A DNA stretch of 64,000 nucleotides from Ga0077555 sp033764055 (GCA_033764055.1 JANRJI010000037.1:114918-178917); one strand, 5' to 3'; positions 42,708-52,730 are shown, numbered from the stretch's first letter. Numbers and translations are program-made. Notes: generated by a model from the letters alone, not told the origin.

Positions 42708-43946
42708 TCAGCGTACGCCAGGCGACGGGACAGTCGCGGCCGGCACAAGATGTGCGCGCCTCGTCGGCAAGAAGAAGGCTGCGGTCGTCGCCAGAATTGC
42801 CGCTCCGCCAAACAGCGCGAACACGATGGCAAAGTTGCCGTCCCGATCGAACAGCCACCCGGCCAGATGGACGGTCAGCCCCCCGATGCCCAACGCCAGG
42901 ACGAACTTCGCCCCGTAGGCGACGGCGCGCCACCTGAATGGTGTGTAGTGTGCGACCAGCATGTTCTCTGCAGCCGCAAACGTGAGCATGAAGCTCATGA
43001 CCAGCAGGATCGCCACGAGCAGGGGCAAATCCGTCAGGGATGCAATGACGAAGAGCAGCGGAACCTGCAGCAGCCAGAACACGATGTAGATCGAGCGGGC
43101 GGGATATCGATCAGCCATCCAACCGCCGGCGAGGCTGCTCAACGAAGCGAGCCCGGACACGATGCCGACGAACACGCCGATCTCGGTGTAGCTCGATGCC
43201 AACGCCCGGCTCAACCCCATCTCCATGATCTTCGGCATGGTATTCGTCAGACCGGAGTAGACGAAGCCGGTGCAAGCCATCGTGATCGTCAGAATGACGA
43301 ACACACGGACGAAGTCTCCCGAGTCCGGTTGGTCCGGTGCCACGCGATCCCTCGTCACGTCGGCGATCCAGCCAGACCGCCAAACGAACAACAGGGCGAG
43401 CCCCGCGACGAGCGAGAGCATGCCGGGGACGATGAAGGCTGCCCGCCAGCTCACATGATCGATCATCAATCCTACGAAGACCGGCGCAAGCGCACTGCCG
43501 GCATTGCCGAACACACCGTTGATGCCCAGTGACATCCCCTGCTTCTTGGCCCAGGCCACGATCCAGGCGATGCCGACCGGGTGATAAATCGATGCGAACA
43601 GCCCGATCAGTGTCAGGCCGATGAACAGCCCTGTCGGTCCGTCGGCCAGTCCGACGACGATCGCGCCGAGGCCGATACCGAGGAAAAAGATCACCATCAT
43701 GCCAATCTGGCTCCACCTGTCACCGAGCCAGCCAGCCGGCAATGCAGCAACCCCGAAGAGCACAAGACCCGGACTCGACAATCCGAGCAACTCGCCATAG
43801 GGCATGGCGAACACCTTCGGCAGATAGAGGACAGCCGTCGCGTAGAGCACAGTGAACATGTGCGAGAAGCTGTGCCCGACATTCGAGAACACCATGGCAG
43901 TCAGCGCCTGGCCTTGTTCGCTGGTTCGGGTCATGCGGCTATCCAT
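42708..43946 (-). CDS. MFS transporter
   Basis: A 412-residue major facilitator carrier, unrelated in sequence to the one it faces. It has SNVGHSFSHMFTVLYATAVLYL in helix 1, WLGDRWSQIGMMV in loop 2-3, and HPVGIAWIVAWAKKQGMSLGINGVFGNAGSALAP in helices 4-5, a pattern of the fosmidomycin-resistance/YfnC-like group. Likely an exporter. Starts at 43946 or 43934 (both ATG); sequence upstream is low-complexity. Confidence 0.9.
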   Translation of the reverse strand: MDSRMTRTSEQGQALTAMVFSNVGHSFSHMFTVLYATAVLYLPKVFAMPYGELLGLSSPGLVLFGVAALPAGWLGDRWSQIGMMVIFFLGIGLGAIVVGLADGPTGLFIGLTLIGLFASIYHPVGIAWIVAWAKKQGMSLGINGVFGNAGSALAPVFVGLMIDHVSWRAAFIVPGMLSLVAGLALLFVWRSGWIADVTRDRVAPDQPDSGDFVRVFVILTITMACTGFVYSGLTNTMPKIMEMGLSRALASSYTEIGVFVGIVSGLASLSSLAGGWMADRYPARSIYIVFWLLQVPLLFVIASLTDLPLLVAILLVMSFMLTFAAAENMLVAHYTPFRWRAVAYGAKFVLALGIGGLTVHLAGWLFDRDGNFAIVFALFGGAAILATTAAFFLPTRRAHLVPAATVPSPGVR

Positions 43947-44216
43947 GCACCATGCTGTCCGGGAGTGGCGCTGAAGGGCGGGCATCATGCGACGGCTCGA
44001 CGGTGCCCGGCGAGGAACGACAGACCGCCTCGCCATGCCATGCCGCGCGGCCTGCACATGGCACCCTACATGCTCCCATCGCCAAGTGCGCTGGCGATTT
44101 CGCCGGATTGGTCCCCGGCAGGCGATCAATATTCCCCGGTCGACTCGGTGCCGAAATGGCAACGCATCCTGGCGGCAGAGCGACCGTTCCTGCGGACGGC
44201 AGCTCTCCCCCTGCCA

Positions 44217-46565
44217 TCACGGTACCCCTGAACGGGCCATTTTCGATGCCTCGTCAATGGCCCGCCACAGGCGCTGCGGAGTGAAGGGCGTTGGCAGGTC
44301 GGTGATCCCGAGTGGCGTCAGCGCGTCCAGCACAGCGCTCGTGAGGCAGGCGACGGCGCCGACCGTTCCGGCTTCTCCGGCGCCTTTGGCTCCCAGAGGG
44401 TTGCGCGCTGTCGGAACGCCATTGGTCGCGATCTCGAAATGCGGCAGGTCATCAGCCCTGGGCATGACGTAATCCATGAACGAGCCTGTCAGCGGCTGAC
44501 CGCTCTCGTCCCAAATGACGTGCTCGCCGAAAACGTGGCCCGCACCCTGGGCAATACCGCCGTGAATTTGTCCGTCGAGGAGGAGCGGATTCAACACGGT
44601 GCCCACGTCCTCCACCGCGATGTAGCGGAGGATGCGGGAGACACCCGTCTCGGGATCGATCTCAACCTCGGCCACATGACAGGCGTTTGGGAAGGTCGGC
44701 GCCTTTGGCCTGAATGTCGCGAACCCGGTGAGGCCACTGTCCATGCCCGGTGGCAGAAGGGCCGGCTGGAATGCGAGGGCGGCAATCTCGCGGATGTCGA
44801 GCGAACGATTGGTCCCCCTGGCACGGAATCTGCCGTCTGAAAAATCGATGCTGTCGGCCGCCGCTTCCAGCGCATGGGCTGCGATGAGGCGGCCCTTGTC
44901 GATGACCTTCTGCACAGCGCCGAGCAACGCCGCCGTGCCGACACCCGACACCCGCGAGCCGCCGGTGCCATGCCCGTACGGAACCACATCCGTGTCACCC
45001 TGCACGTAGCGGATCTCATCGAAGTCGAGCCCGAGACGCTCCGAAACCAGCTGCTTGAAGACGGTTTCGTGGCCCTGGCCGTGCGAATGCGTGCCCATCA
45101 GCACCATCGCATGGCCCTGACGGTCGAAGCGGATCTCGCCGCCCTCGTCATTGCCGCCAGCCGATTGCTCGATCGTATTGGCAATGCCGAGGCCCAAGAG
45201 ACGGCCCGAGGCCGCCGCGGCCGCGCGCCGAGCCGCGAACCCGGCGGCATCGATCATGATCAAGGCTTGGTCCATGTTCCGCTCGAACTCGCCGCAATCG
45301 TAGTTGTAGGTGAGCGGTGTCTGGAAAGGCATCGCGGACGGCGGGATGATATTCCGGCGACGCAACTCGACCCTGTCGATGCCGGTCTCCCGGGCCGCCT
45401 TCTCGATGATCTGCTCGATCAGGGATGTCGCCTCCGGACGCCCGGCGCCGCGCACTGCGCCCGTCGGGCCGGTATTGGTGAAAACGCTGGTGACGCGCGC
45501 AAAGATGGCCGGCGTCACATAGACGCCCGCCACGCCGCCGATGTTGCCCAGAGGTGGATGCGGTCCAAAATTGGACAGGTAGGCGCCCATGTTGCCGATG
45601 ACGTCGACCCGCAGGGCGAGGAACCGCCCGTCGCGATCGAGTGCAAGCTCGCCGCGCATGACGAAGTCGCGCCCTTGCTCCTCCAGGATGCCGTCCGATC
45701 GCTCGTTGACCCATTTGACGGGCCGCCTGAGCTGCCGCGCTGCCCAGAGAACGAGAGGAATCTCCGGAAAGACGGTCGCCCGCAGGCCGAACGAGCCGCC
45801 CATATCGGGGCTGATGATCCTGACCTGGGACTCGGGCACCTTGAGCACGGCGCTCGCCAGCCAATGACGCATGTCGTGAGGCATCTGATTGCCGGAATAG
45901 AGCGTATACCGGGCGTCGTGCACGCTATAGTCGCCGAGAGCAGCACGGGGCTCCATGGCATTGACGGCGACGCGCGGCATCTCCAGCTCGATGCGTGTCA
46001 CGTGATGGGCAGCAGTGAAGGCCCGGTCGACGGCTGCCCGGTCGCCGAGCTCGGCGCGATAGCAGATGTTGTCGGGGCATCCCTCCCAGATCGCCAGCGC
46101 CCCCTCCGCCAGAGCTGCACGGGTGTCGGTGTTTGCGGGCAGCGCCTCGTAGTCGATCTCGATCAGCTCGGTGGCGTTGCGCGCCTGATCCCGCGTCTCT
46201 GCGACCACGAAGGCAACGCAATCGCCGACGAATGCCACCTTGTCCCGTGCCAATGCGGGGTGGGGAGGCACGAAGATCGGACTGCCGTCCGGCCGCTTCA
46301 GCGGCACAGCCTTGGCCACGAAGCAGGGCAGGTCACCGAGCCCCGCCATGGCGAGGTCCTCGCCGGTATAGACAGCCAGCACGCCCGGCGCTTCGGTTGC
46401 GGCTCGCGTGTCGATCGCACGGATGCGCGCATGAGCGTACGGCGAGCGTAGCATATAGGAGTGAGCCTGGCTCGGAAGGCTGATATCGTCGGTGTAGCGT
46501 CCGTCGCCGCGTAGAAAGCGCTTGTCCTCCTCGCGTAGCGCCGATTGTCCAAGTCCGAATTTCAT
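44217..46565 (-). CDS. Xanthine dehydrogenase/CoxL-family molybdopterin-binding subunit
   Basis: A 782-residue molybdenum hydroxylase large subunit. It has the aldehyde-oxidase opening LREEDKRFLRGDGRYTDDI and domain MoCoBD with PDMGGSFGLR, GPTGAVRGAGRPEAT and GTHSHGQGHET. The catalytic Glu is in GAKGAGEAGTVGA near the end. The active-site loop is the AxRGAGRPE form, not the AYxCSFR of true CO dehydrogenase, so the substrate is not CO. The FAD and 2Fe-2S subunits normally beside it are not in this window, so it is an orphan here. XdhC (6618-7652) could mature it. Confidence 0.93.
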   Translation of the reverse strand: MKFGLGQSALREEDKRFLRGDGRYTDDISLPSQAHSYMLRSPYAHARIRAIDTRAATEAPGVLAVYTGEDLAMAGLGDLPCFVAKAVPLKRPDGSPIFVPPHPALARDKVAFVGDCVAFVVAETRDQARNATELIEIDYEALPANTDTRAALAEGALAIWEGCPDNICYRAELGDRAAVDRAFTAAHHVTRIELEMPRVAVNAMEPRAALGDYSVHDARYTLYSGNQMPHDMRHWLASAVLKVPESQVRIISPDMGGSFGLRATVFPEIPLVLWAARQLRRPVKWVNERSDGILEEQGRDFVMRGELALDRDGRFLALRVDVIGNMGAYLSNFGPHPPLGNIGGVAGVYVTPAIFARVTSVFTNTGPTGAVRGAGRPEATSLIEQIIEKAARETGIDRVELRRRNIIPPSAMPFQTPLTYNYDCGEFERNMDQALIMIDAAGFAARRAAAAASGRLLGLGIANTIEQSAGGNDEGGEIRFDRQGHAMVLMGTHSHGQGHETVFKQLVSERLGLDFDEIRYVQGDTDVVPYGHGTGGSRVSGVGTAALLGAVQKVIDKGRLIAAHALEAAADSIDFSDGRFRARGTNRSLDIREIAALAFQPALLPPGMDSGLTGFATFRPKAPTFPNACHVAEVEIDPETGVSRILRYIAVEDVGTVLNPLLLDGQIHGGIAQGAGHVFGEHVIWDESGQPLTGSFMDYVMPRADDLPHFEIATNGVPTARNPLGAKGAGEAGTVGAVACLTSAVLDALTPLGITDLPTPFTPQRLWRAIDEASKMARSGVP

Positions 46566-46936
46566 GGTGCGCCCCCGAGGATCTGTGCCTGCCGTGCATA
46601 TGAGCAGGCTTGGCGCGTCTTCTCAACGTCCGCTCGCCGACGCGTTGCCGGCCACGGTCGTTCCTGTCGTCGCCGCGCTCGCGGCTGTCCGTGTTGCCAG
46701 TGCGACGGATGCCCGGTCTGCGATTGGCCGAACGGCGGTCAGGATGCAAGTCAATGCTGTGATGTGGCGCCTTGCTCAGTAGTCTGCGCGAGCGGCCTGC
46801 GCCAGCGGCTGCGCGCGTGCCGACACGGAGCCTGGCAGGCCCGAGCAGTCGCATTTTCGCGAGGAGTTGCGGGGCATGACTTGGTGCACCATGCGACCGG
46901 ACGGCAGTTGTATGACGGGTGTGTCGGGACGTCAGT
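46566..46936. other. Intergenic region upstream of the molybdenum hydroxylase gene
   Basis: A 371-base gap between the hydroxylase ATG (leftward) and tRNA-Thr (also minus strand). It holds GCCTGC...GCAGGC, a 6-bp inverted repeat around an 11-base centre, at about 46588-46610. Nothing else recognisable; ORFs crossing it are spurious. Confidence 0.4.
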
Positions 46937-47012
46937 TGGTGCCGCAAGAGGGACTCGAACCCCCGACCCCCGCATTACGAATGCGATGCTCTACCGGCTG
47001 AGCTATTGCGGC
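46937..47012 (-). tRNA. tRNA-Thr (CGU anticodon)
   Basis: The minus strand folds as a complete tRNA. The acceptor stem GCCGCAA pairs with TTGCGGC, the D-arm begins AGCTCAG, the anticodon loop is TTCGTAA on stem TCGCA/TGCGG, and the T-arm has GGTTCGAGTCC. The anticodon CGT reads the ACG threonine codon. Discriminator A and CCA are encoded (46940-46937). Confidence 0.95.
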
Positions 47013-47224
47013 AGTAACGAAACCGAGTGCGACAACCGCATGGGCTGCGCCAATCTATGACTGGTCACGAACGCGACTCCGCCCGGCGATCGAGCCCCGC
47101 TTTTAGCGGCTCGGGTCCGGCGAGGCAACCCAAAACCAGAAGGCTGAGCCCGCGTCCGCTGCCCGCGGCCGGCAGGTGGCGCCGGATTGGGCGGTCCGCG
47201 CATGCGCCGGCCGCCGCTGGTGCG

Positions 47225-47695
47225 TCAGGCCCGCTTCTGCCACTTCCCGGATTCGGTTTGTTGCCAGTAGGTGACCGCGCAACCTTCGGCCTTGGCTGCC
47301 TTCCACTGTCCGCGCGCCGCCTCGATCGCCACCCGGTCGGCTCCGTCGAAGATGACGACGACCCGCAAGTAGCCGGCGAACCGGTCGACCGTCGCGCCGT
47401 CGACCAGGAACCGCACCGCGGCGCCGTTGGGATTGTCCTCAGTGGTCGTCAGGAACACCGGTTGGAGCTGCGGCGGGCCGTCTTTCGAGGTGCCATGCGG
47501 CAGAAAGCTCTCTTCCCGCCATGTCCAGAGGTGTGTGTCGATGGCCTCGAGCCGCTCCGCCGTGCCGGCCTGCACGATCGCCCGCCAGCCGCGCTCCAGC
47601 GTGCGCTCGAGCAGATTTGGCAGGACCCGCTCGAGGGGGTGACGCTCGAGATGGTAGAAAAGTACCTCGGTGGCGGGCTTTGCGGCCCCGGCCAT
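47225..47695 (-). CDS. holC: DNA polymerase III subunit chi
   Basis: A 156-residue protein of the HolC family. Chi links the clamp loader to single-strand binding protein at the replication fork. The sequence opens TEVLFYHLERHPLERVLPNLLERTLERGWRAIV and has LWTWREESFLPHG and the later VVVIFDGAD segment, all typical. The ATG at 47695 gives the usual length of about 150. It stands alone. Confidence 0.94.
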   Translation of the reverse strand: MAGAAKPATEVLFYHLERHPLERVLPNLLERTLERGWRAIVQAGTAERLEAIDTHLWTWREESFLPHGTSKDGPPQLQPVFLTTTEDNPNGAAVRFLVDGATVDRFAGYLRVVVIFDGADRVAIEAARGQWKAAKAEGCAVTYWQQTESGKWQKRA

Positions 47696-47984
47696 TGTCA
47701 GAACTCCCTGCTCGCGAAGCTACCGTAGATCCGCGCCGGCACGACCCGTCGATATCGCTCGACCCGCCCCTTGTACCCCGGCGCGCCGGACCTATATCGC
47801 GTGGTCCGGAGCGGCGCCAGAGCACAGGCTGACGCCCGTGCGGGCGGTGAGAGGCGCGGCCTTCCAAAGGTTCGCTGCGCTTCTACCGTCCGCTGCGAAA
47901 TGCGGAGGCCGCCCGTAGCCCTCTGGAATCCGAGCCCGCCTTGGGGCACAACAAGCGGTCACCAATCTCGGGATCCGCCGCCTC

Positions 47985-49190
47985 ATGTACCCACTCCTCA
48001 AGGGCCTGCGCATCGTCGACATCACGACGATCCTCCTCGGCCCGTTCGCGACCCAGATCCTCGGCGACATGGGCGCCGACGTCATCAAGATCGAGGCGCC
48101 TGACGGCGATCAGAACCGTTGGAATCCACCCTTCGGCGAGCCTGGCATCGGTGCGGGCTTCGCCAACAACAATCGCAACAAGCGCTCCCTGTCGCTCGAT
48201 CTGAAGCGCGAGGAGGCCAAGGAGATCCTTCGTCGCCTGATCGGCACAGCCGACGCCCTCGTGCACAACATGCGCCAGGATGCGCTCGATCGGCTGGGCT
48301 TCGGCTGGGAGGCCTGCCGTGCGCTCAATCCGCGCCTCGTCTACTGCGCCGCGCTCGGCTACGGCAGCGACGGGCCCTATTCCGGCAAGCCCGCCTACGA
48401 CGACATCATCCAGGCCGCGGGTGGCATCGCCGGTCTCACGTGGGCCCGCGACGGCGCGCCCGCCTATCACCCGACCGTGACGGCCGACAAGGTCGGTGCT
48501 TTGCACGTCGTCTATGCCGTGCTCGCCGCTCTGCTCCACCGGGAGAGGACGGGCGGGCAAGGCCAGCTCGTCGAGATGCCGATGCTGGAGGCAACCGCCG
48601 CCTTCAGTCTGAACGAGAACCTGATGGGCGCCACCTACGAGGACGACGGAGCGCTCGGCTATCACCGGACCATGTCGCGCAACCGCAAACCCTATCCGAC
48701 CAAGGATGGCTACATAGCGCTTCTCCCTTACACCACTGCACAGTGGCGCCGGGTGCTCGATGCGCTGGGCCGCGAGGACATCACCTCGGCAGCCTGGTTC
48801 GAGAGCAATACCGAGCGCTCGAAGCGCGCGGACGAGCTCTATGCCGTCCTCGCCGCCTCGCTCGGCAGTCGCACGTCGGTGGAGTGGCTGGCACTGTTCG
48901 AGCGTCTCGATGTGCCGTGCGGCCCTGTGCACACCCTGTCGGCACTACTCGACGATCCGCATCTCGCGGCTGTCGGATTTTTCGAGCCGTGCTACTCGAC
49001 CCCGACGCCGGCCAGGCGGGCCCTCCGCCAGCCGGTGCTGTGGCGCGGCCTCGAGCGTGAGCCCGATCGGCCGGCGCCGCGGCTCGGTGCCGACTCGGCG
49101 ACACTGCTCGCCGAGCTCGGCTATGACGCCGCCGCCATCGCGAGCCTCGCTCAGGCGAAGGTGGTCTCCGGCGCCGACGGCGAGAGATGA
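47985..49190 (+). CDS. Family III CoA-transferase (CaiB/BaiF)
   Basis: A 401-residue CoA-transferase. The family start GLRIVDITTILLGPFATQILGDMGADVIKIE, the RNKRSLSLDLK motif, and the acyl-CoA nucleophile Asp in PAYDDIIQAAGG are all visible, as is the C-terminal half PVHTLSALLDDPH. It moves CoA between a carboxylic acid donor and acceptor. The neighbour is a molybdenum hydroxylase subunit gene, not an obvious pathway partner. A second copy of the family lies at 52847. Confidence 0.94.
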   Translation: MYPLLKGLRIVDITTILLGPFATQILGDMGADVIKIEAPDGDQNRWNPPFGEPGIGAGFANNNRNKRSLSLDLKREEAKEILRRLIGTADALVHNMRQDALDRLGFGWEACRALNPRLVYCAALGYGSDGPYSGKPAYDDIIQAAGGIAGLTWARDGAPAYHPTVTADKVGALHVVYAVLAALLHRERTGGQGQLVEMPMLEATAAFSLNENLMGATYEDDGALGYHRTMSRNRKPYPTKDGYIALLPYTTAQWRRVLDALGREDITSAAWFESNTERSKRADELYAVLAASLGSRTSVEWLALFERLDVPCGPVHTLSALLDDPHLAAVGFFEPCYSTPTPARRALRQPVLWRGLEREPDRPAPRLGADSATLLAELGYDAAAIASLAQAKVVSGADGER

Positions 49191-49375
49191 GGCAAAACAT
49201 CGATTTGTCATAAAGCCTTGTCCAACTACAATCAGGCGCAAGCCCGTAGCCCGGCGGCCGATCGTCCTCATGGCCGAGACCCGTGGCGCCGCGGGCAGGG
49301 AGTGTCGGACCGGAGGGTCCGCCGGTCGGCCGGCGGGCCCGAGCGCCAGCAGGCGAACCAGCCCGTACCGAGTGG

Positions 49376-51583
49376 ATGCCAGGCGTGAGACCGACGAGAC
49401 GCGCGATGGTGGCGGGTGTCCTGGCGGCGGGTGGGGGCCTCGTCGTAGGCTTCTGCCTGGATGATGTCGCGGCGCAGAAGGCGCGTCCGGGCGCCGGGAA
49501 GGGCCATCGTCGCCCACCCGCGAAGCGTCACGAGCTCAACGCCTGGCTGGTGGTTCGCAGCGACGACACGGTGGTGGTCCGCCTCGCGCGATCGGAGATG
49601 GGGCAGGGCGCGCTCACCGGCCTCGCGCAGCTGGCGGCCGAGGAGCTCGACTGCGACTGGGGCAAGGTCGTCGTCGAAATCGTGCCGCCGGACGAGAGCA
49701 TCCGCAGGGGCGGTCCCTGGGGTGACTACGCCACGGGCGGCAGCCGCAGCATCCGCATCGGTCAGCTCCCGTTGCGGCGTGCCGGGCTCGCAGCCCGCAT
49801 GATGCTGATTGAGGCGGCAGCGGCGGAGCTGGCGGTGCCGACCTCCGAGCTGACGACGAGGACGGGCGTCATTCGTCACGAGGCGACTGGACGGTCGCTC
49901 AGCTACGGCAAGGTGGCCGCGGCCGCAGCCGAGCGCGCGCCCCTCAATGCCAGCCTGCTGCGGCTCGACGAGCCCGCCGCCTGGACGATCGCCGGGCGAC
50001 CCCTGCCAGCGCTCGATACGCGGTCCAAGGTGACCGGGGCGACCAGCTATGGCATCGACGTCCGCTTGCCGGGCATGTTGAACGCCGCGATCCGGGCTGC
50101 ACCCGTACCGGGCGGCAAGCTGCTGTCGTTCGATGCAACGACGGCCGAGGCGATGCCGGGAGTGCGTCGTGTCCTCGCAGTCGGCGATGATGCCGTGGCG
50201 GTCGTCGCCGAAGGCTGGTGGCAGGCGAGCACGGCTCTCGACAAGGTGGCCATCACCTGGGCGCCTGTCGCCGAGACCGGCATCTCGAGCGAGAGCATCG
50301 AGGGCTTCCTGAAGTCAGGGCTCGACTCCCAGGATGCCTTCGTCGGCCGAACCCATGGCGACGCGCTGGCGGCGCTGCGAGCCGCCGCGCAGACGGTCGA
50401 GGCCGTCTACGCTACGCCATTCCTGCATCACGCCACGCTCGAGCCGATGAATGCCACCGCGGTCTGGCGACCGGACGGGCTCGACGTGTGGGCTCCGACC
50501 CAGAACGCGGATGCTGCGCTGAGGACGGCGGCAGAGGCTGGCGGCCTTGCGCCCGAGCAGGTCAAGTTGACTTGCACGCTGTGCGGCGGTGCGTTCGGGC
50601 GTCGCCTGAAACAGGATTACGTACGGCAGGCCGTGTTGATTGCCCGTGACATGGCTGGGACACCGGTGAAGCTGATCTGGTCGCGCGAGGAGGATACGAC
50701 CCACGGCTACTATCGGCCAGTGACGCGGGCCCGGCTGAGGGGGAGCCTTGACGACAAGGGCGAGCCGACGGGGCTGATCGTGCGCATTTCGGGCCAGTCG
50801 ATCCTGGCCTCCAACCTGGGCCGCGACGCCACCGGGCAGGCTGGCCGCGATCCGCGCATGTTCCAGGGGCTCTATTCGCAGCCCGGCGAAGCCCAGATGG
50901 GCTACTCGATCCCCAATGTCTACATCGATCACGCCATGCGCATCACGCACATCCCTGTCGGCAGCTGGCGGGGCGTGCACACCACCCAGAACGGCGTCTA
51001 TCTCGAATGCTTCATCGACGAGCTGGCGCATGCCGCCAAGCGCGATCCCCTCGAGTTCCGGCGCAGCCTGATGAAAGGCCATCCGCGCCACCTCGCCGTA
51101 TTGACGGCCGCGACAGAGAAGGCCGGCTGGAGCACGGCGACGCCGCCCGGCGTACACCGTGGCCTCGCGCAGATGATGGCGGTGGGAAGCTACGCTGCAG
51201 TGGTCGCCGAGGTGTCAGTGAGCGAGGCAGGGGCCGTGAAGGTCGCGCGCGTCGTCGTTGCGCTGGACTGCGGCAACATCGTCAATCCCCGGCTTGTCGA
51301 GGCCCAGGTCGAGGGCGCGGTCGGGATGGGCCTGAGCGCCACGCTCCACGAGGAGATCACGATCCGGGACGGCCGCGTCGTCGAGCAGAGCTTCGACACG
51401 TATCGCCTGCTGCGACTCGCCGAGTATCCAAGGGTTGAGACGGTTCTTGTGCCTTCCGGCGATTTCTGGGGAGGAGTGGGCGAGGCGGCCATCGGAGCCG
51501 TGCCGCCGGCGGTTCTCAACGCGCTGTTCCGCGCCACCGGCAAGCGCATCCGCTCGCTGCCGATCAAGGGCAGCTCCAGATAG
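49376..51583 (+). CDS. Exported molybdopterin hydroxylase large subunit (IorB-like)
   Basis: A 735-residue protein with a Tat signal (PTRRAMVAGVLAAGGGLVVG), like the beta subunit of isoquinoline 1-oxidoreductase and membrane-bound aldehyde dehydrogenases. It has ARSEMGQGALTGLAQLAAEELD, GGAFGRRLKQDY, GSWRGVHTTQNGVYLECFIDELA and the catalytic Glu in GVGEAAIGAVPPAVLNALF. The 2Fe-2S partner (IorA type) is not adjacent. ATG 49376 is preferred over the start at 49283. It follows the CoA-transferase by 185 bases. Confidence 0.93.
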   Translation: MPGVRPTRRAMVAGVLAAGGGLVVGFCLDDVAAQKARPGAGKGHRRPPAKRHELNAWLVVRSDDTVVVRLARSEMGQGALTGLAQLAAEELDCDWGKVVVEIVPPDESIRRGGPWGDYATGGSRSIRIGQLPLRRAGLAARMMLIEAAAAELAVPTSELTTRTGVIRHEATGRSLSYGKVAAAAAERAPLNASLLRLDEPAAWTIAGRPLPALDTRSKVTGATSYGIDVRLPGMLNAAIRAAPVPGGKLLSFDATTAEAMPGVRRVLAVGDDAVAVVAEGWWQASTALDKVAITWAPVAETGISSESIEGFLKSGLDSQDAFVGRTHGDALAALRAAAQTVEAVYATPFLHHATLEPMNATAVWRPDGLDVWAPTQNADAALRTAAEAGGLAPEQVKLTCTLCGGAFGRRLKQDYVRQAVLIARDMAGTPVKLIWSREEDTTHGYYRPVTRARLRGSLDDKGEPTGLIVRISGQSILASNLGRDATGQAGRDPRMFQGLYSQPGEAQMGYSIPNVYIDHAMRITHIPVGSWRGVHTTQNGVYLECFIDELAHAAKRDPLEFRRSLMKGHPRHLAVLTAATEKAGWSTATPPGVHRGLAQMMAVGSYAAVVAEVSVSEAGAVKVARVVVALDCGNIVNPRLVEAQVEGAVGMGLSATLHEEITIRDGRVVEQSFDTYRLLRLAEYPRVETVLVPSGDFWGGVGEAAIGAVPPAVLNALFRATGKRIRSLPIKGSSR

Positions 51584-51601
51584 CCGCCTGCGAGGCCGTC
51601 A

Positions 51602-51787
51602 TCACGCGCGCTTTCGAGCGGGTAGGCCTTTGCGCTTAGTGTGAGCAAGCTCCTCCAGCTGTCGCTCGGACATCGATTCGACCATCTGCTTCGATGCCCC
51701 TTTGAGCTTCCCCTTCGGGCTTTCGCCGCGCTTGGCGGAGAGGGCGGCCCCGGCGGCCTTCTGCTGTGCTTTCGACTTGGCTGGCAT
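51602..51787 (-). CDS. DUF3008 family small basic protein
   Basis: A 61-residue Lys-rich protein (MPAKSKAQQKAAGAALSAKR, then LKGASKQMVESMSERQLEEL) matching DUF3008. The role of the family is unknown. It has no membrane segment or signal peptide. Faces the molybdenum hydroxylase gene, 18 bases between the stops. Confidence 0.88.
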   Translation of the reverse strand: MPAKSKAQQKAAGAALSAKRGESPKGKLKGASKQMVESMSERQLEELAHTKRKGLPARKRA

Positions 51788-52004
51788 GGGTCTCTCTCCC
51801 TCGGGTCGCAGCGGGGGCGACGGCGTGCCTGATGGCGGCGCAACGCAATCGCCGCCTGTCGGTTCCCTGTACCGATCGAAAAGAGGCGGAATGTAAGAGC
51901 CGCTTCACCACATCGGCAGGAGGCGCTGCCGGCGTACGCCGATCCAACGTAGACTCCGCCCGGAGCATGTCCGGCCGGAGAGGCCGGCGTCGAACGGGGG
52001 AGTC

Positions 52005-52730
52005 ATGCGTCTTCAAGGTCTTGCAATCTCGGCCGCCGCCCTGGCAGCCTTCGCCGCATCGCCGGCCATGGCCGGTGGCTGTGGCCGACACGTCGAATGC
52101 TACGAGAAGGTGAGATCGCCGGGCATCTATGCAACCGTCGCGCGGCCGGTCGTTGTCGTGCCGGCCCGCCAGGAGGTCGTCACCACGCCGGCCGTGGTCA
52201 TGGATCGCCCCGAGAGGGTCGTCGTCGCTGCGGGCCGTACCACGGTCGTCACGACGCCGGCGGTCTACGGCACGATGCATCGCAGTGTCGAGGTGGCGCC
52301 CGCTCGCGCCCACGCAACCTGGCTGCCGGGCGTCTACGCTACGCGCCACCGCACTATCGTCGTCGCGCCGGGCGGGATCCGCTGGCAGCGCAAAGTCGAC
52401 CGGCATGGCCGCGAGACCATGTGCAAGGTGCACGTTGCGCCGGTCACGCGGAGCGTCGCGGAGAAGGTGCTGATCGAGCCCCCGCGCCGCGTCGTGCATG
52501 TGACGCCGGCCGTCTATGCGCACCAGACCCGCACCGTGCTGGTGCGCGAGGCCGCACGGCATCACATCCATCGTCCGACGGTCTATGCCTGGTCCTCGCG
52601 GCCCGTCGTCGTGGCCCCGCCGCAACGGCACGTCGTGACCCGCCCGCTGGTCCTCGGCGTGCGCCATGAGCAGGTGCTCGTCCGGCGTGGCGGCATGCAC
52701 TGGCAGCCGGTTGGCCATCGCCACTGGTGA
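52005..52730 (+). CDS. Secreted valine/histidine-rich repeat protein
   Basis: A 241-residue protein with a Sec signal peptide (1-23, ISAAALAAFAASPAMA). The mature chain is built from about seven degenerate copies of a short strand pair of the form V-Y-A-x3-R-x-V-x-V-x-P, at about residues 41, 64, 87, 110, 170, 193 and 216. Copies are spaced near 23 residues, with a gap of about 60 residues holding VDRHGRETMCKVHVAP. It has three early Cys. I do not recognise a function; surface or extracellular matrix and metal-binding by the many His are possible. Confidence 0.78.
   Translation: MRLQGLAISAAALAAFAASPAMAGGCGRHVECYEKVRSPGIYATVARPVVVVPARQEVVTTPAVVMDRPERVVVAAGRTTVVTTPAVYGTMHRSVEVAPARAHATWLPGVYATRHRTIVVAPGGIRWQRKVDRHGRETMCKVHVAPVTRSVAEKVLIEPPRRVVHVTPAVYAHQTRTVLVREAARHHIHRPTVYAWSSRPVVVAPPQRHVVTRPLVLGVRHEQVLVRRGGMHWQPVGHRHW

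Noticed and set aside
44874..46451. 525-residue plus-strand ORF
   Set aside because: Shadow of the molybdenum hydroxylase gene; the other strand has the full conserved protein.
44217..46565. True CO dehydrogenase CoxL
   Set aside because: The active-site loop has AVRGAGRPE, not the AYxCSFR motif of form I CO dehydrogenase, and coxM/coxS are not adjacent.
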